A stretch of 64,000 nt of DNA from Staphylotrichum longicolle (Eukaryota; Ascomycota; Sordariomycetes; Sordariales; Chaetomiaceae), in assembly GCA_019096155.1 (NCBI GenBank), contig JAHCVI010000004.1:992001-1056000 (forward strand), given 5' to 3'. The translations under genes and the position numbers were made by a program. The notes beneath the pieces are model-generated. The model worked only from the letters and a program-made list of their open reading frames with translations, was not told the DNA's origin and ran no database searches. Of this stretch, positions 10,718 through 22,900 are shown in pieces. Every line of letters starts with the position of its first letter. Within the stretch, counting starts at the first letter, position 1.

Positions 10718-11938
10718 AGCTGCTGATTGCCTGGAAATACAATGTATCATAGTCTTTCAGTGTTCCTTATTGCCTGAAGTTGTTTACCGTCTTGGACATG
10801 GCGTAATGTTTGACTGCCTACCTGTGCCTAAGGTACCTTAGAACACCAGCCACTTCCAACAAGCAAATCCAGCCCATAGAATTTTGGTTAAGTGGCTCAC
10901 TTTCTGACTCTTTGTTCTGATTCAGTGCGTACGCATCGCGGAGGTGCATCTGCATCCGCCTTATTCTTTCCAGAGTAAGAGGTTCCGGCCCGAACGAGCC
11001 GAGCGTGGAAACCTAGAACCCCCAGACGGCCACCCCAGACAACTCTGTCTTTGTTAGCAAAGACTACGAAAGCCCGAATAGTTGATGAAGTAAAGTGAAA
11101 AGGAACCCAAGTTTACCTCAACATATCCTTTTCTTTGTTTTTTTTTCCTTTTTCCCTTGTTTTAGGTTGTGTCCCTCCTCTTCTTCATCCTCCATTTTCC
11201 CGTTTTCTTCTTTTCCCTCCCTCTTTTCCTTTTTCTTTTTCCTTCCTCTTCTTCGTTTATCTTTCTCCTTTCTCTTCTATCCTCCTCTTCTTCCTTTCTC
11301 CTTCTCCCTCCTGTGCATATAACACTCGTGGTGCAGCTCACACAATAGTCACGGTGATAGAACCCTCAAGCATTTTCTCGGATGAGGTGGATACTTCATG
11401 CTCAAGCATCCTTGCTCTCCCTTGCCTCAGCTGTCGTTTTTGAACTGTTAGTTGGGGTAGATATTGTCGTCCTTGTCAATGTAGGCAGAGCCGAGATACT
11501 CCTCGTCCTTTTGTCCAACTTGGACGAAGACCTTTAGGCGTGTTCTTTGACAGTAAGCAAGCACGCCTTGTTAGCGGCTTCTGGGAGCTGCGCCTGCCAG
11601 CGCGCGACTTACTTAATGCCGAGTTCTCTCTCGTCAGGTTGGTTGATCGAGTGGACGGTCAGGACAGGTATTGCGCTGCGAAGCAGAAAACAAACGGGAA
11701 GTGGGGAAGCGGGGAAGTCAAAGCACCTGTCAGGGGCCACCGAGATCACTCGAAGATTTCAGGTTATCACCTTCTCACGCTTCCCGTCACCAATTTCCTG
11801 GGGCTTAGGTTGTTTCCTTACAAACAAATTGAAGCTCGCGCGTGAGCTCCTTTAGCAGTTCCGTGCCCATACAGATCTCAGATAGGTTCTACTTAGCCGG
11901 TTCTTTTTATTTTCGGTTCACGTTGCCCTGAACTGGCC
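10718..11938. other. Spacer with a pyrimidine-rich tract upstream of the kinase gene
   Basis: No gene is seen here. The notable feature is a plus-strand C/T-rich block at about 11110-11320. Frames reading through it give Phe/Ser/Pro-rich peptides that reflect composition, not coding. It may belong to the promoter or 5' UTR of the kinase gene. Confidence 0.55.
11110..11320 (+). repeat. Polypyrimidine (CT-rich) low-complexity tract
   Basis: About 200 bases are almost entirely C and T on the plus strand (runs such as TTTTTTTTCC and CTCCTCTTCTTCC). Long CT tracts are common in fungal promoters near transcription starts, and the SRPK-like gene begins about 620 bp downstream. Confidence 0.75.
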
Positions 11939-13407
11939 ATGGCGACCGCACCCCGAACACGAACCCCTTCTCCTCCACGGGAACTGCCGTTAGCAGCGCG
12001 TGAGCTGGTGGACGAAGACGTGCTCGTCGAAGAAGAAGGGTTCTCCTGGTACGACCCGGATGCTTGGTATCCCGTCAAAACCGGCGATGTTTTTCAGTCG
12101 CGATACCAGGTTCTTTTGAAACTTGGATTTGGCTCGGTCTCGACTGCGTGGCTTTGCCGGGATCTCATGTGAGTTAGCGACGATCTAAGGTATTGACAGG
12201 AATGCTGACCTGCGCCTTCCACAGAGAGCACAAATATGTCACGGTCAAGATTTACGAAACTGGCCATCGTCAATCGCTCAACGAGTTCAAGGTGCTCGAG
12301 CACCTAGGCGCTATTACTTCGGACCACCGCGGCCGCAGACTGGTTCGTCTGGCTCTGGGATCTTTCGAGCAGCCGGGTAACAAAGGACCGCATGTCTGCA
12401 TCGTGCATGAGCCTCTGGGCCTGTCGTTGGCGAATATTCGGCAGATGGTGGGCGGAAAACTGCCGGGCTTCTACCTGAAGCCCATGGTGTACGGGATGCT
12501 TTTCGGGCTCGACTTTCTGCACTCGGTAGCTCACGTTGTCCATACAGGTAGGTGCTGGCCGTCTACCTACCTAGGGTTGCGTCTCTGTGCTGATTGCGAT
12601 GCTTGTCGCTGCTTTTCGTTCAGATCTTCAAGAGGGCAACGTCATGCTCTCTATCAAAGACCCGACCATGTTAGATAAGGCTGTCGAAGAGGAGTGGTCG
12701 TCCCCCACTCCTTACAAAGTCTGTGGCCACAATCAGCTGTACTTCTCTGCGGAATTTGAGTTACCGGACGGCGGGAATCCCATCATTTCGGATTTTGGAG
12801 ACGCACAATTTGGCGAGCCGCCATTCCGCGGGGAGGTGATGCCTGACCTCTATCGAGCTCCTGAGATCGTCCTGGGGATAGCGTGGGACGAGAAGATTGA
12901 CATCTGGTCCTTTGGACTCATGGTAAGCATTTTCTTTATATCCTCGTCAAATTTACAGACTTTTCACATTCGCTGACTGCAAGTAAGGTGTGGCATTTGT
13001 TTGAAGGGGAAAGTCTATTTAACAAGCGGCTGCCAAGTCGGGAAGAGTCAAGCCCTGCGCATCTTGCTCGAATGATTTCTTTGCTGGGGCCACCGCCACC
13101 TGATATTCTTCCTAGGGGAGCCAAGACGAGTCGATTCTTTGAACCAGACGGTAAAAAACCTTCACTCGGCCCTTTGACCCATCTTCCCAGCTTACGAGTT
13201 TTAGGTACTTTCAAGTTCCTTGACCTGGTTTCCGACACAGTCATGGAAACGGAAGAGAAAAACCTTGAAGGGCAAGAAAAGGAAGAATTTTTGGCCTTTG
13301 TGAGGAGAATGCTCCAATGGCGTCCTGAGGACAGACCTTCTGCTTCAGAACTGCTGAAGGATTCATGGCTTCGAGGTCTCCGAAAGGACTCAACGCAAAC
13401 ACCGTAA
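11939..13407 (+). CDS. SRPK-like serine/threonine protein kinase
   Basis: Fungal SR-protein-kinase-like enzyme, 423 aa, exons 11939-12168, 12225-12547, 12624-12922 and 12988-13407. The N terminus has the family lead-in (YDPDAWYPVKTGDVFQSRYQ). LGFGSVSTAWL is the Gly-rich loop and VTVKIY carries the ATP-binding Lys. The catalytic loop is split by an intron and reads HTDLQEGNV after splicing: Asp and Asn are kept, but the usual HRD Arg is Thr, as is common in this fungal subfamily. DFGDAQF is the Mg-binding motif. DLYRAPEI followed by KIDIWSFG marks the APE and helix F region. The split kinase insert typical of yeast and animal SRPKs is short here (about 30 residues). It is probably an active kinase, but its substrates are unknown. 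Confidence 0.85.
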
Positions 13408-13776
13408 TAGGTAGCCACTGCATCGGTGATGGATCATAATTAACGTGTCTGCAAGACATAAAAAAGCATCGTCTCATGCGGATTGGTGGTATGAATTCTT
13501 TCGACCGGTTTTGCTGGGTTCCGCTATGAACGCGGTAAACACAGTCGTCTTTGATAAAAGGCCAGCAACATGTGTAGATTTCCTTTATTGTCCAGCCAAA
13601 ATCCTTCCCAGTCCAGAAAAGGGGTACCCTGACCCAGCAACGGGCATATTCAGTCCAAGCCAATCCAGCCAAACCCAATGTCATAAACCCATTCCACTAG
13701 TACATGATTACCTCCCAAACGCACAAACAACAAACATAGAGTCTCCCCAGACAGCGTCCCGGACACACAAGCAACA
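13408..13776. other. Convergent spacer
   Basis: This 369-bp stretch lies between the 3' ends of the kinase gene and the first rhodopsin-domain gene. Nothing is recognised in it. Confidence 0.6.
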
Positions 13777-15179
13777 TTACCTCAACCCCAGGTTAGCATA
13801 CGCCTTATCCCCGGCGCCAGCGTAGGTCCTCCCGGGCCGCGCTACTCCCTTTCCCTCCTGCTTCGACGACGAAACCGGCGACACAAGCTCATACGTCGAC
13901 GCCCCCTCCTCCGCCTCCCTCTCCAAAGACGACTTGACCGACATCGACTCCCCATCATCCCGCAGCCGCGCAAACTCGCGCTCCTCCACCACGATCAGCG
14001 TTCGGCGCTGTGATTTTTGTCCGTGCGTGTTGCCCGCTGCCGCTGCTGATGCGCTGCGCGCGGCCGCCGTGAGGCCGTGGGTCTTGTTTGTCGCCGTCGA
14101 GCCGAGGAGCTTGGGAAATAGGCGGGCGATGAGCGGCTTCAGCGTCGTCAAGCAGGCGCAGATGATGGCGAGGTTGACCTCCGCGGCGCCCCAGTAGGCA
14201 ACGACGGAGAAGTTGTAGGTGAGATTGTCGAAGTCGAGGCGGCTGATGCTGGCTATGCGGATGATGGAGATGAGGCAGACGCTGGGCGGGCTGTGTTAGT
14301 ACGGTGTTGCACTTCTTGGGGGGGGGTACGGGACAGTTACAAGAATCCGAGCGAAAAGACCAGTATGAGACCGATCTTTTGCTTCTTGTTGATCTTGAGC
14401 TTGGCCAGCGCCGGCAGTGGGAGGATGAAGATGAAAAAGTCTGTGATGATGTGGAGGACGCTGTTTCCGATAGTAACGGTGAGGCCCAGACAGGTGCCTT
14501 TGACATCAGGGTTCCAAACGGACTCCAGTGGGATACACTGAATAAAAGTGTTGATGAAAACCCAGATGTTGCACGCCACTACGATGCCCAGTACGACGTA
14601 GACGGCGATACGATGGGGCCCGTGAGTCATGATGCGCATGTAAAGAAAGAGGATCGACAATTTGGCGAGCGCGAGACTCATGGTGTAGAAGAGGAAGCTG
14701 TAAAATTGTTCCTGTACAGGGTTATTGGTGTCGGAGCCATGAGGAACAATCGGGGCGGAATATGACCTACCAGCTTCCACTGCATCATCATCTCTGGAGT
14801 GACCGTCCAAACATGTCGGCCGAGGCCGAAGAATGTTTCTGTTTGGAGATGAGGTTCAGTTATAAGTGGCCGTGCTGGTGGGTACAAATCGCGCACTCAC
14901 GACGAACGAAACCGACGCAGGTTCCAATGGACAACACCTGAGCAAGAGGATTAGCAGGGAATCGAAGCCTGCAAGTGACGAACTCCCGCGTACCATGGAG
15001 ATGAGAATCAACCAGTCCTCCGGGCCTAAAATATGGAGGATTAAGCGGCGTGTGTAGAACCGCATTCCCACAGTGATGGCCGCCAGGACCGTCATGATGA
15101 CCCAGGCAGTGATTATGGCCGTCTTCTGGGTTGAGGTTTCCATTGGGGAAGCCCCAGCGGGCGCAGTGTTGGTGTCCAT
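13777..15179 (-). CDS. Fungal rhodopsin-domain (PTH11-type) integral membrane protein 1
   Basis: Seven-helix plasma-membrane protein of the fungal rhodopsin-domain family (PTH11/SAT5-like), 388 aa. Exons are 15179-14994, 14937-14901, 14838-14771, 14711-14341 and 14281-13777, all in frame. The first helix and loop give AITVGMRFYTRRLI, then the conserved EDW motif (GPEDWLILISM). Later come TFFGLGRHVW, SLALAKLSILFLYMR and CIPLESVWNPDVKGTC, with the typical Cys pair. Helix VII is AAEVNLAIICACLTTLKPL. The cytoplasmic tail of about 115 residues is Ser/Ala-rich with acidic ends. No CFEM domain is present. Family members include pathogenicity-related sensors, but most have no known ligand. Exon sizes 37 and 68 nt match those of the gene at 21684. 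Confidence 0.88.
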
Positions 15180-16917
15180 GATGCGGCAGCTCTCCGCTTC
15201 ATGAAGGGTGTGTTCCCGGCTTCCTTCGGTCTTCCAGTGAATTGGTTTCAACGGTCGGCGGTTCCAGAGATCCAGGTGGGTCTGACCATCTTTACATATC
15301 CGTACCTTGTCTGCTGCTCTGGGGGGAGATATGGGTGATGGAGTCTGATGGTTGAGGTGTGGCGTTGGGGGGAGCCACCATTTACTTGGCAGCCCGGAAT
15401 GTCATGATGTGCTCAGGGGCAATGCATGTAGTGCGCACAGGACAGGATGGTCTGGGCCGCCCCGAGTGTTGGGGACAGAGGATGGCATTGGCGCAAATAG
15501 TCGAATCCATTTGTTCTTGGACCGGCCCCAAACGTCGACCTGCATCACAGAATTGTCGATCCGGGGAGCAAGGCGAGATCCCCGCCGGGGGTAGCGCAGG
15601 GTCCGGGAGCCGCTATCCCACTTCAGGGGCTGTCACGCTGAGGATGCTTGAGCCATGCTGAAGAGACGACATGGATGCTGCAGCATCGAAAGTTCCAATC
15701 TCGTCGTTCGTCCAGGCACCAACCGAACCTCGCTGGTCATCCCAAAGTTGGGCAGATGCATTCTCTCTAAGTCTGTTACAGGAAGACTCTGAGTCGCATT
15801 GTCTGGTCCCCCACCAGCGTGTCTGCGAGAAGAGTCTCGGAAGAATCAACGAACAGAGGGACCCGCCTTCAGGGCTGAAACGAACCATGACCTGTTGAGA
15901 TCGGTGGTTCAGGTGGGGACAGGGGGGCGGAGTGTGGAGAAACTCCCCCCCTCATTTACGCTTCACCTCCACACCCCCACAGACGACCAGCGTGTTGGGA
16001 CACACGCACTGGGCTCGGTTCCAAGGCGCCAGTCCAAAGGCCGAATGCCCCGCAGCATCGAGGAGTCCAAGACCAGCACCGGCGTCCTACAGTGTAGCGG
16101 TATCAGATCAACTGGATCGTCAACCTGTCGTTGAAACATTCGAAACTGCGGGTTGATTCTGCCAGAATTCGATGACACACGCAGCCGAGGCGCCGGAGGA
16201 CCAATCGTGCGAGCGGCCGTGGCAAAGGCTGATCTCAGCACGCTGGGACCGCCCCCCTTCGGTTAGGGACATTCCACTTATAGGCCGTATTCACTTTGCC
16301 GCTCTCAAGTGCCGAGGTTCACGCGGTGGCACCCTCCCTCCTTCAAGGCTCTCTGAGCCTGATTGTGTGTGTGTTGTTGGCCATAATAAGTAACCCAGGA
16401 AGAACAGAAGACCGAAGCGCTGGGGAACCACAGGACCACCTCGCTCAGTTCGACCTTACGCGCTGCGAAACTGCTCTGCTATGCAGCAAACCTAAGGGCT
16501 CAAGGAGACCTCGTGTTCGCACCTCGACTTTCGACTTGGGCGTTCTTGGAGCACCCTTCCTCGGCAGCGTCCCTGCAGAAGGGCCAAGGACGCAAAGACC
16601 TCGAGGAAAACGAGACACGCAAACGCCTCGCAATAACGTGCCGCAGTCCATGTTGTGAGTGGCGGTCCGTGTCCACACACCTCGCCCCTGACCGCCCGAC
16701 ATCAGCAAACACACGGTCTCAGATTTTTTGCAACCTTGCAACTGCAACCAGGCATCAATTAGCCCTCATCAAATGGTGCTAGCCAAACTTTAAACAACCC
16801 TAGACAATCCTTGTTCACAGACACGACCAAGACGAGGTTGAAGGTTGCCCTTGAACTCCTAGCCCGTCTTCACACTTGTGGCCCGGGAACTTGGCCCCTC
16901 GGCGAAACAGGCTTGAG
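15180..16917. other. Long spacer, no gene seen
   Basis: This 1.7-kb stretch lies upstream of the first rhodopsin-domain gene and downstream of the GH55 gene. Several 70-120 codon frames on both strands share no motif and have no matched splice sites. I see nothing supportable. Confidence 0.55.
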
Positions 16918-19398
16918 CTACAGACCCTGCCTCAAGTATGCCGCCACGAACGCCGGCCGATGAATTGTGAATCCCGGCAGCGGAGACCCGAAATTAGCAT
17001 CCCTCGCCGCCGCCACGGTTTTGACGTTGCCACCCGGCCCGGTCTCCAACACCATGTTCTTGTCATTGATCGTCCCGATCCCGTAGCTGTAAAGCTTCTG
17101 GTTGTTCTCGTAGAGCACTGCATTTGTTTGGCAGTCACCGGTGCACAGGCCCTGCGATGCGCCGGCGCGGAAGTTCCAGAACGCGCCGCCGTAGAGGTTG
17201 ACGCCCGTCGAGTTGGTGACATACTGGTAAAGCGCCATCCGACATTTAGCGTCGTTGGCAGGACACCAGCTGAAATCAGGGTCACTTGGGCGGAGCGAGT
17301 TGGCAAACGGCGCAGGTGGGAGGAGGGTGTTGCCCTGGCCATGCCAATAGGGGGCTTCGCCCTGTTCGAGGCCGACGAAGACGTCTTTGGCGTTGTGAAT
17401 GTTGAGTTGGTAGAGAACGTGGTGTTCTGTCCATCCTGCGTCAGCATTCTCACCACACATTTTCCCTGCAACCCATCCGACAAGTGAGATAGGTACGCAA
17501 GCAACAGGACTCACCAGTTCCAACCCCAACCATCCACGTCCCTCCCCTCGCCTCCACCAAAAACCCACCCCCGAACCCCGGACCCGACACGCTGTTATCC
17601 TGCGCCGTAGCCCAGGAGTTCTCCCAGTACACCGACGCCGTCTCCGTGAAATGTGCACACAGCCGCGCCGTTCCACCCACCATCAAAAAGTGACTGTTGA
17701 AGAACCCAACATCCCCCGGCCTGGCACTGGCCATGTTCACCTCAACCATCACCAGCCCCGGCAAGTTTACGTCCTCCTTGCTTCCGGCGGGGTAAAACAG
17801 AAAGTCCGTCATCTGCGCCACGCCCACGTCCCCCGGCTGGCCCACGCGGACCATCGGCCGCGGCTTCTTCGCGTCCTTGAACTTGGCGCCGCGGGGCGTC
17901 AGCCGCGTCCACGCTTCGCCGACGAGCCGGCTGCCAGGAGGCAGGTGCAGGGTGTCGGTGAGGATGTAGGTACCCTGCGGGAAGAAGAGGAGCTGGTCAG
18001 CCTGCGCGGCGGAGGTGATGATGGCTTGGAGGCTGGCCGTGTCGTCGGTTTTGCCGTCGCCTAGGACGGGGTGGGATGGGACGGTCTTGACGTTGAGCAC
18101 GCGGGCGAGGGGATAGTCGGCGTAGGTGGGCGGGACGACGGTGTGGTAGGCGCCGGTGGTGCTGTTGATGAGGTGGCGGGGCGGGAGGTGGTGAGTTTCG
18201 TGCCGGTGTTAGCGAGGGATTGAGGAGAGGCGGAGGTGGTTCCTGAGTACACGCTTCCGCGGATCCACGTAGTTCCAGGAGAAACGGAGCCGGTCAAAGT
18301 AGTGGATGTGCCAATCTTGACGGTCTGAAGAGATGGTTAGGATGTGTGGCCCGGGGGACATGGAATGTCATGGTGCTTACTGCTTCAACAGAGTCATCAA
18401 CAATAACGTTTTCCAGAACCAGAGACCCCTGGAGACCTTTCAAAGCTGCAGCAACGAGAAATGTTGGCGTGCTTGCGGCTGACGAGTCGAGGACAGTGAG
18501 ATGCCCACTCCCGCCGCTGCTCGCGTCGATGCCAACCGTGCATCCCTCAAACCGCAACCCCTGAAACGTTGCTTGCGTGAGGCTTTCGGTAACTTTGATT
18601 GCAGTAGCCACGTCTGCACAGGGGTTAGCTTATCATCAGGACAAGGAACATTGCTCGCAGTGAAGACTTACTCCTGAAGTTCCAGCTCTTCAAATGCAGC
18701 TGAAGTGCAGTGGCTGCGTATCCGACGCCCCCACCGACGATTGAGATATCATTCATCAAGAGAGGCATGATTTGGCCAGCTGTGACAATGCCTGTATGAC
18801 CAGTAGCATCAACGGGCATATTGAAAAAAACATTTTGCACTTGGCAAGCCTGACTAACACTGAACTCCAACAACGTGATTTGCTTAGTCGTTGCCACGGC
18901 CGTGGAGTCAAGTACCAAGTTTTTGATTCCGTAGAAGAACGAAACGAGACCAACTGACCCAGTGGCTTGACCGGTCAAAAGAACCTTGTCTCTGAAGCCG
19001 GACCCTGCCTTGAGTACAGGGCGATTAGTCGGATCGCCCATTAAGACAGTGCCCATGATATTCCTCAGGCCCGTGTTCAAGAGGTAAGTTCCAGAAGGGA
19101 AGTACACCACGGCGGGCGTGCCCGTGTACGAGGATGCCCCGCTGCGGGTGCCTGTTGAACCATCGGCCGTGTTAATGGCCTTCTGTATGGCAGCCGAATC
19201 GTCGGTTGTCCCGTCACCCTTGGCTCCAAAGTCCCTGACATTGCGGTACACGAGGTACTTGGGATTTGTCGTATCGGTGTATATGCCGTTGTGTTTGATC
19301 TGCTCGTACCAGTATCCGTCCGGGGCCGCGTTTCTCGCTGAGTTGGCTGTCACCACGATTGCGGTGGCCAGGCCGAGAAGGAAGGTCAAAGGACGCAT
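16918..19398 (-). CDS. GH55 exo-beta-1,3-glucanase with one internal frame break
   Basis: Secreted glucan 1,3-beta-glucosidase-type enzyme built of two right-handed beta-helix domains. Exons are 19398-18672, 18613-18381, 18324-17515 and 17435-16918. A signal peptide opens the protein. The first domain starts YRNVRDFGAKGDGTTDDSAA and the second contains VLGDGKTDDTASLQAII, the paired pectate-lyase-like repeats that define GH55. FNMPVDATGHTGI, GTWLRG-like TTWIRGSVYSG and WTEHHVLYQLNIHNAKDVF are further family segments. Exon 3 changes frame at the C-run at 18178-18181 (minus-strand CCCC). One added base restores all phases, for a total of about 762 aa, normal for the family. Without it translation ends at 18061. 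Either the base is missing from the assembly or the gene is recently broken. Confidence 0.85.
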
Positions 19399-21683
19399 GA
19401 CGGGTGGGAATCAGCAAAGATGGTTAACTGCGCGCCTAAGAGTGTTTCCTTGGCATATACCCTAAGCTAGTGATGTTTGAGACCGCAAAGCTTGCCACCC
19501 ACCAGGTCTTAAATAGATGCAGCCGATGAGGCGTATGTTCATTGTGGTACTCATCTGCGTTCCAAAACAGAACATATCGGCAGTATAATCGGCATGTTTA
19601 AACAGGCTGAAGCAAGGAAAGTGTTATTTACCAGATGACGGAGATCAAGATCCCGAGATGCTGTTCAAGGCTCGAGTTTCGGGCAACAGTCATGCTCGAG
19701 GCTCGACTTCACTCCACGGCACGCCCTGAGCCATTCTTTCGTCTCGAAAAACTGGAACTTCTCGTGATATTTGAATAGGTTCAGTCACGGAAACTTTACG
19801 AAATCTATCACACTGCTCTGTAACAAAATCTATGGAATCTACATCCCAAGCTGTTCTGACGTGAGTATGGGGCTACGGTAAGGTTCTTTCCTCAGGCCGG
19901 GTCGATGTGGAGGGCGTCGGCTCGGAATCATAAGATTGGGATTATGATAATTGCAGAGGCTCTTCGGGATATAAATGAACGAACCACAAGGCTAATTAAA
20001 GGTATACTTGCGTCGTATCGATCTAGTGACCAAGCCCACAGCCAACGCCCTCACTCCCTCCTCCTTACCTAAACCTCCAGATGACGAGAACAGCGATGGT
20101 ATCCGCGTATTCGGTTTGACAAATTCTCGGTTCGCTGCTAGTTCCCATCGTTTCTAACAGGTTCACTTATCACAGGATTGCTCAACCAGGGACCGAGTAG
20201 TAGAGCAAAACCCCATACCACGGACGGCTCATGGGGGTATCGTCTCGAGGTCCTGGTGTAAGTCCAGCGTGCCCCTCAGCACCGGCAGGTGAGATCGGAT
20301 CGCAAGTTCCATCATCTACGCTTGCTCCATGGTTCATGCTGCCCCCTATAAAACTGGAACTCAAGACTGTCGTGCTGAGAGTCCCGGTTGTCCGAGATAT
20401 GGTAGGCGGTTCATCAATGAGGACCGGATGGGGCGGATGCCTCCACATCCCGATCCCTGACCACCACTCACCTCAACTTCGACGTCCCTTCTAGGTAATA
20501 AACTTATCAACCATAATCACGCAAATGCAAGCCTGGCTTGTATCATTCCCATTGTTCGCTAGAGTTGAAGTCTTTGCACATATTCCGAGTGCTCAAGTCC
20601 GGTGGTCTGAACTGGAATTGCGTGATCTTGAATTTGCGCGATCCTGGTTCTCTCATTTATCTCCGGAGTTGGAGCCAAGAAAGATGCTGCGGATGTCGTT
20701 CAAGTCTCAACAGCTCTCTGAGTCACCAACCATACGTCGGACGTTGATTCTGTCTCTTTTTGTGTTCTTGTATGTGCTACGACCAAATATGGACATCGTG
20801 AGCGGTCAACCTGCAGTGCGTGACCATCATCAGCAGCACGAAAGGTGTCTCATCTTCAAGCACCGTGTTCTTTTATACAATAAATGGAGCACGGGAGACT
20901 CTGATTTGTCGCCAGCCGGTTGTGTGATGATGTATAGCCCAGGTGGCCTGGATGAAGGTGGCGGTCTAACCGCCTCCGTCACTGCTGCATTCGGGCCTAT
21001 TGCGGGCAGAGACGGATCGATCGGGGACGCAGTGGCGTATATGCTATGTATCAGCAAAAAGTCCCTGCGGCTGTGACCCGAATGACCCCGGACGCATGCA
21101 TCTACCAGTCTTTGTCGAGAGCCCCTCGTATCTTTGGAACTTTGTCTCCTCTTTTGAATATCACTCAAAAATTACCAGACAAGGCATTGTGTTTCTTATT
21201 GTCCCTGCAACACCTTGCCTGTTGTAAACAAAGTTTCCAACCTTAAACCCGGCTGGTATTCTGTGCTTCAGGTTTGATCTCAAGTGGCGAGAACAAGCCG
21301 GGATCAATCTCGTACAGCCACCAATATCAGATGTGGGAAGTTCGATCCCGCCAATCAACTTTTCAGTGAATATGCTACACGTGAAGGGCTAATACGAGTA
21401 ATTTATTACCGTGGCGAGGCAAGTCGCCAGGATCCCTCAGTTATGGCTGGTATATCTTTGAGTTGTAACAACCCAAGGGGCCAAATGCTGACGGGGAGCT
21501 CCCTCCACCTTACGGAGCCAGCAAAGACAGCGGACCATGCGTTCATCGACGCCTCACATTGCTAAGTAACACGGCATCGCAGTCTGCGTGCTACCATCAA
21601 CGCTCATACACTCTCTCCAGGTTTCAACTGGACAGTTTCATGATATATATCAGCTGGCTTCCCGGGTCCGAGTCGGGTCTGCA
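19399..21683. other. Long divergent spacer
   Basis: This 2.3-kb stretch lies between the starts of GH55 and the second rhodopsin-domain gene. A TATAAAT sequence occurs near 19971 but no gene follows it. An 88-codon minus-strand frame at 20182-20448 ends with a protein-like tail (RPWYGVLLYYSVPG), but it has no known motif and no upstream support. Nothing else is recognised. Confidence 0.5.
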
Positions 21684-22900
21684 ATGGACACTGCAAACTT
21701 AGCTCCGCCCAGGCAGATCATTGCTGTTGCAGTACCTGTGGCGATGCTCTTTATGGCAGCCATTGCAGTCGGTCTCCGGTTCTACACCCGCTACGCCATC
21801 CTCAAGAATGTCTGCGTTGACGATTGGGCGGTAGCATTGGCATACGTAAGTAAACCCCGCGATTCTTCCCTCCTCTTTATTGAACTTGAGCTCATCATTT
21901 TCAACACCCTCTCAGGCCCTTACTTTTGCATGCGGACTTGCTATAGCGTTGAGTAAGTTGATACAACAATGGCTTCCTTTCGGAGGCATGCTTACCTCGT
22001 GTCAGATACGGCGAATGGCCTCGGTCTTCATGTCTGGACGTTGGAGTCAGGGGTCTTGGAAAGCTACATGAGAGTCCGTCCACTCCTACTAGCCGACTCT
22101 TCTTTTATTTTCCATCGCTAATTGGTCCCCCAAGACGTTCTACGTTTCCGCCGTTCTGTATCGCGCATCCCTGGTGTCCGTGAAGATCTGTTTCGTTCTC
22201 CACTATTTGCGACTATTTCCTCTCGGAACGGTGCGAAAGTTCTGCTTCACCTTATTGGGCATCATTACGGTATGGGGAATATTGCAGCTGTTGCTCGTCA
22301 TATTTCAGTGCCGGCCTGTCTCGGGTTTCTGGGACAAGACCATCGACTCCAAATGTTTACCCCTGGCGCCTCTGTGGTACATACACGCGGCCGGAAACAT
22401 CGCCATTGATCTTGCCATCATTGCTCTGCCGCTTCCGGTATTGAACAACCTGGTACTACCCTTTTATGAAAAACTTGTTGTTCTCGGTGTCTTTAGCCTT
22501 GGGTTCTCGTAAGTTCATGTTCCCCCTGATCCTGGTCTTCTACCAAACCTATCAAACAGGGAAAGCTAACAACGTTTGCACAATATAAAGCACGTCCGCC
22601 ATCTCGATTATTCGGCTTCAATTTCTCGGCTCAAAACTACCTGTCGACTTGACGTTTGATCATACGACCATAACCAGCTGGTCCATCGGCGAGCTCAGCT
22701 GCGGCATTGTGTGCGTGTGTCTACAAACTCTTCGACCCCTATTTTCGAAAACCCTCCCAACGGGGTGGAATGAACGAGAAATGAGACCGATATCTGGGGT
22801 TGTAAGGCTCGACAGCTCAGAGGTGGTATTTGGTTGCAGAGAAGCGAGTTATGGCTTGGAATTGGCAGATTTACAGCAAGCGACGACCAATCCATGTTGA
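21684..22900 (+). CDS. Fungal rhodopsin-domain (PTH11-type) integral membrane protein 2
   Basis: Seven-helix membrane protein, 316 aa. Exons are 21684-21845, 21916-21952, 22006-22073, 22135-22508 and 22591-22900. Motifs in order: AIAVGLRFYTRYAI, VDDWAVALAY, then (after splicing) TANGLGLHVWTLES, YRASLVSVKICFVLHYLRL, CRPVSGFWDKTIDSKC with the Cys pair, ALPLPVLNNLVLP, SAISIIRLQFL and IGELSCGIVCVCLQTLRPL. The third intron has an unusual GTCCGT donor; it is needed to keep the SYMR|TFYVS join in frame and to remove a stop. The ATG at 21684 is preferred over 21588 because it begins the MDTAN-type N terminus seen in the paralogue. The tail is much shorter than in gene 1. The ligand is unknown. Confidence 0.85.

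Noticed and set aside
20182..20448. 88-codon minus-strand frame with a protein-like C terminus
   Set aside because: No start context, no splice sites and no known motif; it is too short to support alone.
21318..21350. GTTCGATCCC resembling a tRNA T-loop (B box)
   Set aside because: The flanking bases do not form a five-pair T-arm and no acceptor or anticodon arm is found upstream.
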